DNA from: Calvatia gigantea
Taxonomy: Eukaryota > Basidiomycota > Agaricomycetes > Agaricales > Lycoperdaceae
Assembly: GCA_025093985.1 (NCBI GenBank)
Contig: JACAAK010000001.1
Span: forward strand, 1,116,001 to 1,180,000
Direction of reading: 5' to 3'
DNA length: 64,000 bases
The position numbers were made by a program, and so were the translations under genes. Shown in pieces: positions 11,572 to 22,372 of this stretch (positions within the stretch are counted from its first letter, which is position 1; each line of letters opens with the position of its first letter). Under the pieces are notes generated by a model. It was not told where the DNA came from. It ran no database searches and saw only the letters and a list, made by a program, of their open reading frames with translations.

Positions 11572-12997
11572 CTAGGGCACGTCCACTGGGTTCCAAGTGA
11601 CAGCGCCATCTTTTCCTCTGTCCAGTGAGTCCAGTATTTGTATATCCCCTTCACTCAGTTGAAAATCGAAGACATCCAGGTTTGAAGTAATTCTCTCTGG
11701 ATTCGCGCTCTTGGGCAGTGGCACAAATCTGCACATCGGTGGTTGGGGTGGTGGCGCTGCAGAAGATAGTTAACGCACTTTTTCTGTAAGGACCAGCGTA
11801 TAAGGATCTGAGCCGGACTCCGATCGTACTAGAAAGTGTAGAACGCAGTGCTGAGCTGCGTTAATTGTCCTCTATCTTAGGAAGTACGCCCACCTGGTGT
11901 GCCAGTGCTAAAATAACTGGATGGTCCATCTTTCCCTGTACTAGAGGTGAATAAGCCTGTACTATGATGTCATTCTCTCGACAATATGCAACTATCGGTT
12001 GCTGTTGACAGAATGGGTGAAGCTGCGTGGTGTCCAGTCAGCCCACACTGCCGCTGATGAAATGGTTTGGACTCCACGGACTTCGATCTGGTTCACCGCA
12101 GGCATGTCATACCCCGCATTCTTGATCTCTTCCAGGTGTTTAACGCCACTGGATAATGATGAAGAATCAGTACTCAGTAGTGGTGGTCATCACCACAGAA
12201 ATTATCGAGCAGGTGGGACTTGTCCTGACTAGTTTGACACGCCAACTGAGCGGATCTTTCCTGCCTGCTTAGCCTCTTGGAGAGCCTTGTACGTAGCGAG
12301 CCGTCGTTCGGTGCCGGAGAAAGGGTCATGTATCAAGAAGAGGTCAATATAGTCTGAAGCAGACCAAAGCATAAGGAAGACCGAGGTTGAATTTCGCTAT
12401 AGAAGACTCACCAAACCCAAGCCGTGTCAAAGAGTCATCTACACCCTTCAGCGTACTTTCGTATCCATGAAACTTGGAGACAATCTTGGTCGCTAATCAT
12501 ACACGATGTTCCATAAGTCCAAGCTCACTGACGTCAGGATGCATTGTAAAACTCACTAATAAATGCATCGCCTCTGCCAACCCCAGAATCTCTCAACCCT
12601 TGCCCGACATGTGCCTCGTTCTTGTATGCTTGCGCCGTATCTACATGTCTGGCAGGTATTCGCACATAATCAGCATATAGATCCGCCAGATAGACCAACT
12701 CTCGCTCACCGATATCCGGAACGAAATGCATCGAGGACCGACTCTCTCGTAGTATAGTTTTGATATACTCCGAGGCCAATGATAGGCATAAGGTATCCTG
12801 AAATCGTGGTGGCCTGAGTTAGTCAGTTTTTCGAGCTTTCAATGGTATGGGTCCAGCACAAGTCGCTGGCATGTGCGTAGAGCCGTGAGCCCGGAAATAG
12901 TGTCAGGTTCGACCAGATCTCCAAGTCCAGGTCGGACAGCGAGCGGCTAACAGTGCCACATACCGGTTTTGAGCTGTACCGTTGAGACCTTTGCCAT
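11572..12997 (-). CDS. Aldo-keto reductase, copy 2 of 3
   Basis: This is a second AKR-superfamily reductase, in tandem with copy 1 and sharing most of its intron positions. A first coding exon of 34 bases (12964-12997, [12 protein letters not shown]) is separated by a 166-base intron from [19 protein letters not shown]. The catalytic residues are present: [11 protein letters not shown] (Asp, Tyr), FITTKI (Lys) and DLFLIHDP (His). The NADP-binding segment is [16 protein letters not shown], and the C-terminus is VTWNPVDVP. Every splice junction I joined kept phase, so the gene looks functional. It differs from copy 1 at many positions, so the duplication is not recent. Substrate unknown. Confidence 0.9.
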
Positions 12998-13415
12998 TTG
13001 AGCCATTGTGAATATGTTGGTCTAAAATAAGGTGCGATAGTGGCTAGGCGCTCAATTAATGACATGATCGGCCGGTGAGGTTGTTTGTGTCTGGTGGCCT
13101 CCTGTAGCTTGCCTGAACGAATTTTGTTCAAAGCTCTCGCGTGAAACGTTCAAAAAGTCACAACAAATTAAGTATTGCATCCACTGATAACATTGTAGCA
13201 TGAACAATTCAAAGCAGCTTGTGGGTACTGGAGGAAAATATGAGAAGATAGAACACCATTCAAAAAAGCAGCCAACGTATGGGTTAGAAAAACGCTAACA
13301 ACGGTCGGGACTACGAGGGCCGTAGAAAGGAAGCAAAAAAAGTAACGGGAAATAGAAAATAAAGAAGGGACTAGGAGTGGGTTACAGCACCCGAGGACGA
13401 TTCAAAATGCAGCAG

Positions 13416-13866
13416 TCATACGGATATGTAGACGATGTACTGTCCATAGGAATTATGGAAAAAAGAGTAAGGGGGGCTGAAAGGAAGCAAGTAAGATGGG
13501 GCAAACGGAGGCGAGTGAAAAGAAGGGTTATGTTCAGTTTTGGACAAAGCCCCAGGTGTGTGATGCTTACTGGGATACACAGCCCGCCCGAAGAGGGTGG
13601 ATATGTAGGTTGTGCTGCCACAGTTGTTGTCATCGAGGACGGTGGTGGTGGCGATGGGCATGGTGGTGGAGGTTGAGACGAAGGAGAGGGAGGGGGCGGA
13701 GGGGGTGGTTTATCATCCGTGTTCTTTCCGTTCTCCTGTGGTTGAACTGGCTGGCCGAAGGTGGCCTCGACTGTGAGGTGGAGGCAATGGTTCCTCGTCT
13801 TCAGCGTAGCTCACTTTGACGGTCACCGTAACGTAGATTTGTAGAGGTTTTCCGGATGAAGGACAT
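13416..13866 (-). CDS. Possible small proline-rich protein, unrecognised
   Basis: I do not recognise a family. An internally consistent three-exon reading starts MSFIRKTSTNLRYGDRQ, is joined by a 44-base intron (GTGAGC to CACAG) to IEATFGQPVQPQENGK and then to a long Pro/Ser-rich run. After a second intron with strong signals (GTAAGC to TTTCAG) it ends PYSFFHNSYGQYIVYISV. An out-of-frame ATG at 13884-13886 lies 20 bases upstream and could be the true start of a different product. A TATA-like element near 13998-14006 and a CT-rich leader support transcription on this strand. No signal peptide or terminal CaaX box is visible. The model is tentative. Confidence 0.35.
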
Positions 13867-13885
13867 TGAAACGAAGATAAGGGCA

Positions 13886-13911
13886 TTTTCAACGAGGAAT
13901 CTCGTTGAAAA
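13886..13911. repeat. Perfect 11-base inverted repeat with 4-base loop, next to a possible start codon
   Basis: TTTTCAACGAG is followed by GAAT and then its exact reverse complement CTCGTTGAAAA. On the minus strand the arm at 13886-13896 abuts the ATG at 13884-13886, so a transcript would carry a hairpin at the leader/start junction. Confidence 0.8.
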
Positions 13912-13997
13912 GAGGACGGTAGTAAGCGAGAGAGTGAAGAGTTCCTTGAGTGGCTAGAGAAGGGGCCCATAAACCAACTTTAACGAATTCCAGCGGC

Positions 13998-14006
13998 CTT
14001 TATACC
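13998..14006 (-). promoter_or_regulatory. TATA-like element upstream of the small proline-rich gene
   Basis: The minus strand reads GGTATAAAGGCC here. It lies about 130 bases upstream of the proposed start at 13866 and about 110 upstream of the ATG at 13886, a usual spacing for a TATA box plus leader. The role is inferred from sequence and position only. Confidence 0.4.
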
Positions 14007-14009
14007 TTC

Positions 14010-16320
14010 TGTTGAGCTGGGTTCCAAAAAAAAATCTAAAATCTAAACAAATCAAATATTGGCCTGCAAATTTCGCCTCGCACGGCAACCAGCTTTTACG
14101 CAGTGTATGACTGTCCCTGGCCTTCAAAAAGGAAGTTCTATGATCGTCCCAACCCAACGAGAAATAGCGCCAAACCAGAAAAGGAGAGCATGCGTAGAAA
14201 TACGGGATCAAAGGCTTCCACACACGTCTGAGCCTGGCTTGATGATGGCGGCGACTTCCTTTCAGGAACGGTGTCGGCCTCGCTATATTTTCCTATCCGA
14301 CTATAATTAGCCGGTTGAGCTTCGCCCCGCCGACCACAGTACACAGGGCCCAGGTTTGGAGAAGGGGTGGAAAGGGGGAATAACCATCTATACGTGCAAG
14401 TATTTTTCGGGTTTTCCAGGTTTCTGTTCGTTTTGGCTCCGGGGACTTAACATCGGTGTCACCTCTCCCTGAACAAGCCAAGTCCCCGAGGCAACCTCGC
14501 CGCCCGACCCACTTCACTGACCATTCACCACGCCACCCGGTTGGCATATGAGTCGATCTGCCAATAGCTAAAACAAGGGTGGGGGAAGGGCCGAGAACTA
14601 TTTGCCTAAGTTCGACTAAGGCCTCCAATGCAGGGTCAATAGAGGCCTGGCTCCAACCACCGCACGGTTTGTCCTGGAACATTCATCGCTTCCCATTTCT
14701 CTAGAAGCATTGATGAAATGCATCATCCCACAATCAAGCGGTAACGAGGGTGCTTGGCTTGTTCGGCGAATTGGCGGCATCAAGCAAAAATAGAAGAAAA
14801 TTGGCCGGCAGGTGGGTGCCCACCAAGTTTATGTGCCGCACGGCCTGAATAAATGGTATAAAGCAGGCTCTGCGACGGTGAGAGAGGGGTATGGATGGAT
14901 GAGATAATGGAAAGGGGTCCGATATGGAGGGGGGCCTGCTGTGGCCGAAGACACAAAAGGCTAAAACAGCCCACCTGTCGTGAGGGAAATCGCCACCCTT
15001 GAACATAACAAGAGGCCGTCTTTCGGAGTGTGAAGATGGATCACAAAGCGCAGAGCATAACCACAGCGGTGTGGCGGAGTTTCGGACCTTGGGTGAATTT
15101 ACACCAGGTTGGGAGACAGGTTTGGAGTAGTCAACCCCTGGAGGAGGGGAAGGAGGGCGGGCGGGCATTGCACAAGTTGAAAGCATGTTAGGCGCAGTCA
15201 GCGGCTACGAAATGTGTTCCACAATTCATCGTGTTGGCTCCCGATTTGACCGGAAACCCGGCGTTATCACAATCGACCGGAGACACACATCAAAGTCGAT
15301 GACCTCTTGAATTCTTGAAGGCCACGGTGAAGACGCCTAAGGATTAGTGGCCTTGACCATGGTGTCTATCATTGCACCAACGAATGCGGGTATATGAACA
15401 ATGTGTCCACTACACAAGTGCTTGGTGGCGCCACTCGCGTTCCATATTTGACAACCACCAGACGAATGTCCAGATGCCGAAACTAGCATATGTAGCGCCG
15501 CACGCAACATTCACCCCAAAGGCGCAAAATAAACCGGGAGACGCATGGCACTCTTTCCGCGCGATATAACGGACAGGAAGCTGGGTAACAATGGCGGCGA
15601 CTCTCCCAACGAGCAACTTGAACTGTGAGTACGATATAATTATATATCAATATATTTAACTTGCGCATTTTAGAGAAATCTTACTGGTTCATCCCCCCAA
15701 GGACGTCGTTCACCATATCCACGCAAGGGACGTCGTCCAAAACTACGACACTCATTCATACCAACGCCACTCCGGACAGAGAACGTATAGCAAGAATCCA
15801 TCACGCGAAGCCGGACTTACTTCGCGGACGTTGGCATCTACCCGACACCATCCCATCTACGGCAGCGATCACTCCCCCCCAGTGTCTGGGTACAATAACA
15901 CACCTGTCCACATGCCATCACGACAACCACAAAAGGAGCACAGAACGACCGCAACATCGAAAACATAAAAAAGGGGGGGTGCCCATGCCAAAACACAAGG
16001 AACCACAGCTCCCACATTCCACGCTGTGTCTTGAAGAACACAAAGTAAAACATGGATATGGACAGCGGGAAGAATGAGGAAATTATCCCAGGAGCCATGG
16101 CATTACAAACCAGTTATACACACACAAACGCGCGAACGAATACGCACAAACGGAAAGGGAAGAGGGTGGTGGGTTGGGTGAGATTGAAAACGATTGCAAA
16201 AGTTGAAATGAAAGATGTGAAGGAGACGAGAAGACTATGCGCCGTGACGTATCGTACACCCTCTATCCCAATCCTCCTCCTTTCAAGGTGGGGAGGAAGA
16301 GGGCAGGAAAATCTACAAGT
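14010..16320. other. 2.3-kb stretch without a recognised gene
   Basis: It contains only short overlapping frames on both strands with random-looking translations. It probably includes upstream DNA of the 13.4-kb gene and the 3' untranslated region of PBS2. I see nothing else to annotate. Confidence 0.5.
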
Positions 16321-18362
16321 TTAGGAGCATACCCGCATTTGTGCGAGCATTTTTACGCGGTGTTCTTCGCGCTGCTGCTCCTTGTAGACCAAGGCCTCTT
16401 CAACCCAACCCACCATATCAACATCTTTCAAGTTCTCCTCGGATAAGTACGGGTGATCCTTTGTGAAGGGGTTATTACAGCACGCGAAGGTAAATGGAAA
16501 ACAGTATCATTCACCAGGAGCTGCTGATAGGTAGTCCGGTTTTCAGGACGTTTCATTAAGCAACCTGCAACGAATTGGCGGGCTACGGGACCATATAAAT
16601 CTTCTGGCAACTCGGGTGGGTCACCGTGGACGATCGCCGTCAACTGCGCAAAGACGTTCGAATACGTTTCCGGTGGATATGGGTACCGACCCATGCCGAT
16701 CTCAATCATGGATAGACCGAGGGACCAGATATCAGACGCGACTGTATACGTCCCTAGATTGTTTTGCGATTCACCCTGGATTCTTTCAGGCTACGATAGC
16801 CAATCAACAGCCGAGACTTTGAAGAAGAAGAAAAAAAGAAGCCGGAAGCGTACCGCCATGTAGGATTGACAACCAATGTTGGTCTTTGCCAACGACTTCT
16901 CGAGTTGACCGGAAATACCGAAATCACAGAGCTTGACATCACCGCGACGATTAACGAGGACGTTCGTTGGCTTGACGTCTAGAAACACCCAAAAGAAAAT
17001 GAGACGGAGACGCTCTGTGGCTGTGGATATAAACGGACGACGGACCGCGATGGATGATATTCAACTCATCCTTGAGGAACTTGAGGCCTCTGACCATACT
17101 TAGAGCAATGCGACCGAGAACGCCTTCAGGGACGCCAACACCCTGAAGCTTATCAAGACTTCCAGCGTCCATATACTCCATGCAATAGTAGACGCAGGAC
17201 TCGATAAAGAAAGCCCCATAGAACTCGACGATTTCCGGGGCGACGGCGCGGTGCAGAACCTCAAGCTCCATCATGATTCCATTGAGCTTGGCCTGGTCAA
17301 GCTCAAGACGGATTTCCTAAGAAGGAAAAGAAGGAAAATTGAGGACGGGGGGGACACAAGGTGGCAAAAAGCGGGGGAAGAGACTAACCTTCATGGCCAT
17401 GTAAACGTTAGTCGGAACATGAAGCACCTTCTTGACTGTGCCGTAATTGCCCTTTCCGAGTTCTTCATCGAGCTGGAGCTGGTCCATGCTAATGGAAAAT
17501 TTGGCACCGGAGGAAAAGTTCACGCCCTCAGCGTGGAGGATAGCCTTGCCGTTGAAGTTGAGGGTTCCGGAGGGATCGCTAAAAGGCGACGATGAGCGCA
17601 AGTTCAATGGGGAGCCAAAGGAGGCAAGGTGGAAAGAGAAACATACACGATCTTTGAAAAGTTTGCGAAAGGTGAACCGAAATCGATGGGTCTCCTCGGA
17701 GGCTGTGATGACGGGCCAGCTTGGGGGGAAGACAAGGGCGCAGGGCGCCCAGCTCCCAAGCGGGCTCTGTTAAGGAACGACGGGTTCTGGTTCTGGGTGG
17801 CGGAGTTGGCATTGGTGGCGGCACTGTCAGTCTCTTCAGTGTTGCTGGCATTGGTGTCAGGAGGGGTAGAGGTGGGACCGTTGGTGGACTGGGCGGGGAT
17901 AGTGATATCCTGAAGATTAAAGGCTGGTTTGGACCGACGGCCAGCCATGCCACCGGTGGGTGGCCTGCCGCGTCCACTGGCAGTGGTAGCATATGTGTTA
18001 GGGATGGGGTATGTATGTGCTTGAGCGAGACCAGGATGGAGAGGGCTGGATGGAATGGGAAATTGGGGAGGTGTAGGAGGAACGCTTGCGACGGAACGAG
18101 AGGCAGCTACTGCACGCTGGAGAGCCTCGAGCTCGTTCTTCCTGTTGTTCAGAGCGGAGGCATGTTGGGCCATCTAGCAAAATTTTTAAATGCCAAAAAA
18201 AAAAAACAAAAAAAACAAAAACAAAAAAGAGTGACGATGAGCGGGGTGGGTCAGACAACAGCGAGAAAAGACGTGGATGCGTACGGCGGCCATCTTTGCC
18301 TGGAGGGTAGGTGGGACTGGGGTGCGGGATTCATCGATATGTCTGTGGTGTGGTTCTGCCAT
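16321..18362 (-). CDS. PBS2: MAP kinase kinase Pbs2 of the HOG osmostress pathway
   Basis: Pbs2 phosphorylates the Hog1 MAP kinase in response to osmotic and other stress. The kinase domain has the glycine loop [11 protein letters not shown], the VMAMK-type lysine (VYMAMK), the catalytic segment [17 protein letters not shown] in [10 protein letters not shown], and the activation loop [18 protein letters not shown] with the Ser and Thr that the upstream kinase phosphorylates. [18 protein letters not shown] and [16 protein letters not shown] match Pbs2 rather than other MAPKKs. The start is in a 78-base first exon (18285-18362, ending LQAKMAA), joined across a 111-base intron with a very T-rich 3' part to [15 protein letters not shown]. 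The last intron (56 bases, near 16460-16515) joins TYQQLL to [10 protein letters not shown]. The N-terminal region is low-complexity, and the protein is about 540 residues. Confidence 0.93.
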
Positions 18363-18455
18363 GGGAGGAAGAGAGAAAAGAGGGAGATTGGAGGATTCAC
18401 GTCATGCGTCATGGGTGATATACAAATCGATCCGATCTACATACACTCAACAGCC
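18363..18455. promoter_or_regulatory. 93-base divergent promoter between PBS2 and the BAG gene
   Basis: Only 93 bases separate the two start codons, so both core promoters and leaders share this space unless transcription starts inside the other gene. No TATA element is obvious. Confidence 0.55.
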
Positions 18456-19136
18456 ATGCTCGTCAAGTGGCAAAAAGAAAGGCAGGCAACCAGTCCACCC
18501 CTGCTAACACACCACTGCATGCTCAACCCTTCAACAGATTCTCAATAGACTTTCCGGGTCTAGCCATTACCCTCAGATCCCTCCGCAACTCCCTCGCAGA
18601 TCTCACTCATCTACCCCAAAATGCCTTCAAGCTCATCCATGCCGGCGCTGTCATGAAAGACGACGCCGCTCCCCGTAAGCAGTCCCCATACACACTCACT
18701 CTCCCCCCTACCGCTTAACTGCAACTTTCTTTCCTTAGTCTCCGCCTATAATCTGAAACCTAATTCTACCATCTTCCTTGTTGGCCAGGATTCACCGATC
18801 CCTACCGTGCCCCCCTCGGCAGCAACTTCCAGCTCATCCGAGCAGGCTACAATCGCCCTCATCCACGCAGAACTTTCCTCCGTACGCACCCAACTTACAC
18901 CAGATGTCCGCTCCTTTCTCGCCGCTCTCGATCCTCCTGCCGACGCGCCACCCTCCCACCGTGAACACAGTCGGCTTGGCGAACTTCTTCTACAGTCTCT
19001 CCTCCGACTCGACTCCATCGACCCTGACCGTGACTGGCTTACCGCCCGTGCAGAGCGCAAGGCAGCCGTCAAAGAGGTCCAAGAGCTCCTTGACAACCTT
19101 GACGCCGCCTGGGCTGCTTTTTCCAACCCACCCTAG
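18456..19136 (+). CDS. Ubiquitin-like plus BAG-domain Hsp70 co-chaperone
   Basis: BAG proteins bind the Hsp70 ATPase domain and promote nucleotide exchange; the N-terminal ubiquitin-like part links them to the proteasome. The protein starts MLVKWQKER and continues FSIDFPGLAITLRSLR, then FKLIHAGAVMKDDAAP, then LSAYNLKPNSTIFLVG, which is the ubiquitin-like fold. The BAG helices follow (LIHAELSSVRTQL to AAVKEVQELLDNLDAAWAAF), about 186 residues in all. The second intron (18675-18738) is GT-AG. The first must run 18482-18537, with a GC donor (AAAG|GCAGGC) and a CAACAG acceptor, because no GT donor gives the conserved VKW..ERF reading. The stop is 115 bases from the convergent stop of the RING gene. 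Confidence 0.85.
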
Positions 19137-19251
19137 ACCCACTAATATTGTTACATTACAACAATTAATTCCATACCGCTACAACCGTTGTAATAGCCCG
19201 CGTTGTCTATCCAACAAATTCCACAGAACAAGAATTACCTTGTTAGCAATT

Positions 19252-21249
19252 TTACAGTTTTGTGATATTGGGCGGGCCACCATACGAATACATCCTCGGC
19301 GGCACAGGCGGAGGGTTCGATCCTCCCAGATTGAACATGAATCCACCCCCACCCATACTCTCCTCTCTCCCCGTAACCTGTGCATTTCTCTCCACCATCA
19401 TCGCATGCATCTAGGACCACAAAAAAAAAAAAAAGGAATTCAATATTCATTCAGTCCCAAATCCGTCCACCCCTTGGCAACTTACCTGCATCCTCAGCCC
19501 ATGAACAGTCGCCCGCAACGAGATAACCTCTTCTCCTAATCGCAATGTTTCATTAGCCAACGCAATTTCACTCCTCCTTCCAAGCGAGTCGAGCCCCGCA
19601 GCAACCCCAACAACACTCTCCCTCAACCCTTCCAAAGTCCCAACTAAATTCGTCCCTAGATCCAGAGGCGCCACACGACTCACAGCTTGTGGATTAATTT
19701 GCAAACCGCTGGGCCCTCCTCCTCCAACACCAGGTCCCCCCTGTTGCTGCTGTTGCTGCATAAACGCCCCATGAGGCCCAAATTGCATCATCTGTTGTTG
19801 CTGCTGCTGTTGCAACACCGGCCTGGGCCCGCTTATCCCGCTATTAATCCCAAACATCCCAAGTTCACCGAGCGTTGGGAAATACCCTGCCAAAGGATCG
19901 ACCCTTCCATCCTCATTCCCCCCAAATACATGAGCGTAATCTCCTGGCAGAGACAATGAAGGCCGGTGTTGCCCCTGACCCTGCTGCCCTAGATATGTCA
20001 TTCTTGACGTTCCTTGCTGATGCAAACTTGTCGAACCCAATGAAACGGGGGCAGTAGATGTGCCCGGAATTCCCGCAACCAAAGATGGTGTCGTGCTATT
20101 GCTTGCATGATCATTGTCATGAGGTCTCCCTGGGGCTACCAGTCCTCCCGTTGGAGATAACAATACTTCTTCATCTGTTCGTTGGGGTGCACGAGGTCGC
20201 TGTGAAGGTGTCCCTGCGGTACCCGGAACCCGAAACCATGGGCCAAGTACATTCCGCACGGCACTCATTTCCTTCTTCATCACTTGCATAGCACCTTCCA
20301 GTAGCTCCACTCGATACCGCAGAAGCATGTTTTGTTCTGTCAGCAATTCTATTGCCTTTTGTTGGTGATTATCGGCTTGCACTGGCGTTGCGTCTTCGGT
20401 CTAAAGGGGAAAATATATAATTTAATCACCGGTGAGATGGTAGGGATGAAATGCATACCACCTCATCATTATCACCCTTCTTTGACCCATCCTCCTCTTG
20501 CTTCTCGCTTTCTTCTTTGTAAATACCATGTTTCTCCTGCCGATGCATCGCGAGCTCGGCCCTCACAACAATCAATCCACAGTCTTCCTCTTCACATTCC
20601 ACCTGACCATACATACAATCGTCCCTGAGATGCACGGGCAATAACTGCCTTTGGCAAGTGTATTTACATCCAGAGTCGCGATGTATACATTCAACTTCCA
20701 GTTCTTCCACGAGCTATACCATAACAACATGTGATCAGTAAACCAGTTCAACGTAAATAATTCCTCTGGGTACTCACAGATCGTATAATTGGATCCGCGG
20801 GTCCCAGATCGCCTCCTGACAACGGCGAACGGTCCACAGGACACAGCGGCGCATGCGACAGAGCACGCAAGATACATTCCCGACAAAACGTATGCGTGCA
20901 AGTTGTCGCAGTCGTTGGATCGGTAAAAGGCGCCCTATTACGATGTTGTAAGTACCAAATCCGGTCCGACATTTGAAGGAGGTAAAGCGTTAGTGGTGCG
21001 TGGTGCTAGGATAGGAGAAGGGGGATCGAGGAGGTGCGGAGATAGAGAGGAATGCAACTCGGAGGGGGTATTGTGGACTCACCGGCATATACAGCACACC
21101 TGGAAACATTAATTGGGAGGTAGATTTAGGATGTAACACAAGGTGGCGGAAGAGGCACACTCAATCAGTAAGCAGAACCGGAAATAAAGTTGCTGTGAGA
21201 GACTTACGAGGTTAGAGTTCGGGATATCAACGTACGTATAAAGCGACAT
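19252..21249 (-). CDS. RING and TRAF-type zinc-finger protein, probable E3 ubiquitin ligase
   Basis: The N-terminus is a RING finger: VCCICR, then CTHTFCRECILRAL, then LCPVDRSPL. TRAF-type zinc fingers follow (VECIHRDSGCKYTCQRQLL; CEEEDCGLIVVRAELAMH), and then a coiled coil (QQKAIELLTEQNMLLRYRVE). The second half is Gln/Pro/Gly-rich and disordered, with two polyglutamine tracts. The start MSLYTYVDIPNSNL (21249) is joined to a 17-base microexon (21083-21099) that encodes the first RING cysteines, and then to APFTDPTTATT. At the 3' end an intron with a T-rich acceptor joins HGLRMQ to a last exon MHAMMVERNAQ, ending YGGPPNITKL at 19252. Ligase activity is inferred from the domains; the targets are unknown. 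Confidence 0.85.
19741..19819. repeat. CTG/TTG repeat coding polyglutamine in the RING gene
   Basis: Two imperfect CTG/TTG triplet runs (near 19741-19760 and 19793-19815) encode glutamine tracts on the minus strand, separated by a Met/Gly/Phe-containing spacer. Such runs commonly vary in length between strains. Confidence 0.75.
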
Positions 21250-22372
21250 AATGGACTCCGGAGAGCGACGAGAATAACTAGGAGGATTGCACGAGGAGTC
21301 TAGGAGTTGGCAAGCAATTGCAGTCGTAGTCGGGGTCGAGCAGACCGAAACTTACCTATACCTGATTCCGTCACAACTTGCTGGCGTTTGCTGAGAATAA
21401 TTTGTGTATGTATGTCTCTGTTGCACACCTACAACAGCGATGACGTTCGGTATACTGGACAGTCGCTCAGACTCTAAGGAGGCTTGCTGTGAAGTGGGAA
21501 CCTGCGTCACGATTAGATTATTCTATTCTTTGTCCCTCGCGATTCCTGGCACCCCGGTGTTTGCTGGGCCGGCGACCGAGTGGGCATCACGGAACCCCTC
21601 AGCTTCCTCCTATGCACACTTACATAAGACACCCCGTGTTGTCTTCCATCTCCGAGCTATGGGTCACCGATCCACAAGGACGGCCGACAACAACAATTAT
21701 GAATGGTATCATCAACAGTTGCACAGCGCTGCCGAAAACATCTCTAACACCTCTTTCCCACAAAACACATCATTCTACCAGCGAAAACCTCAATCTGTGA
21801 CGTGATAAGTCTGAATAGGATCAGCGCTCAGTCTGCGCCGTCAACGAGGCCGTATAAAAACGGACAGTCCGCTATCCGATTCACGCCCCGTTGCTACAAA
21901 ATATTTCAGTTATGGGTTAGACTGACAAACTACCTCGAGTCAAGAAGCCCAATCTTTACGCTGGACCAGTTAATCTCGGCTGCTTTTCCAAAATCTTCGG
22001 TGCTGATTTGACAGATTTGGTCATTAAACACTATCAACCCCCCTCGAAACGGACTCTTGGGTTTTACGGCCTCGAATACCCAAACGTCTCCCAATGTCCA
22101 GAAACTTCCAAATCACGAGGAATTTTGGCCGCATTATGATTATTATGACATCGATAGAAACCATGGAACTGGTGACATTGATCACAACCTTTACTGCAGG
22201 CGCAGATTTTCGAATGGACCACTCTATCTATAATTGACACTCCATCGATACTCTGGTCCCCCGTCTTCGGATCCCTGGAGGCCTTATCCAAGCGGGTACA
22301 AAAACGTGGGATGAACTGAAGGGCGGAAGCATCCTTAACCTGACCTCTCAATCCAATCCATCTACAAACGAA
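21250..22372. other. Divergent intergenic region between the RING gene and AKR copy 3
   Basis: No convincing gene. Short frames on both strands do not resemble known proteins and cannot be joined by splice sites. It must contain the promoters of both flanking genes. Confidence 0.5.

Noticed and set aside
14293..15186. Two overlapping minus-strand frames of 129 and 150 codons
   Set aside because: Sequences are random-looking, have no linked exons and lie in the gap between the small proline-rich gene and PBS2.
17721..18548. 275-codon plus-strand frame over PBS2
   Set aside because: It is antisense to PBS2 exons, has no recognisable sequence and crosses the PBS2/BAG promoter; a shadow of GC-rich coding DNA.
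19310..19330. GGTTCGATCC-like sequence resembling a tRNA T-arm
   Set aside because: It lies in the last exon of the RING gene and no matching acceptor stem or anticodon arm is present.
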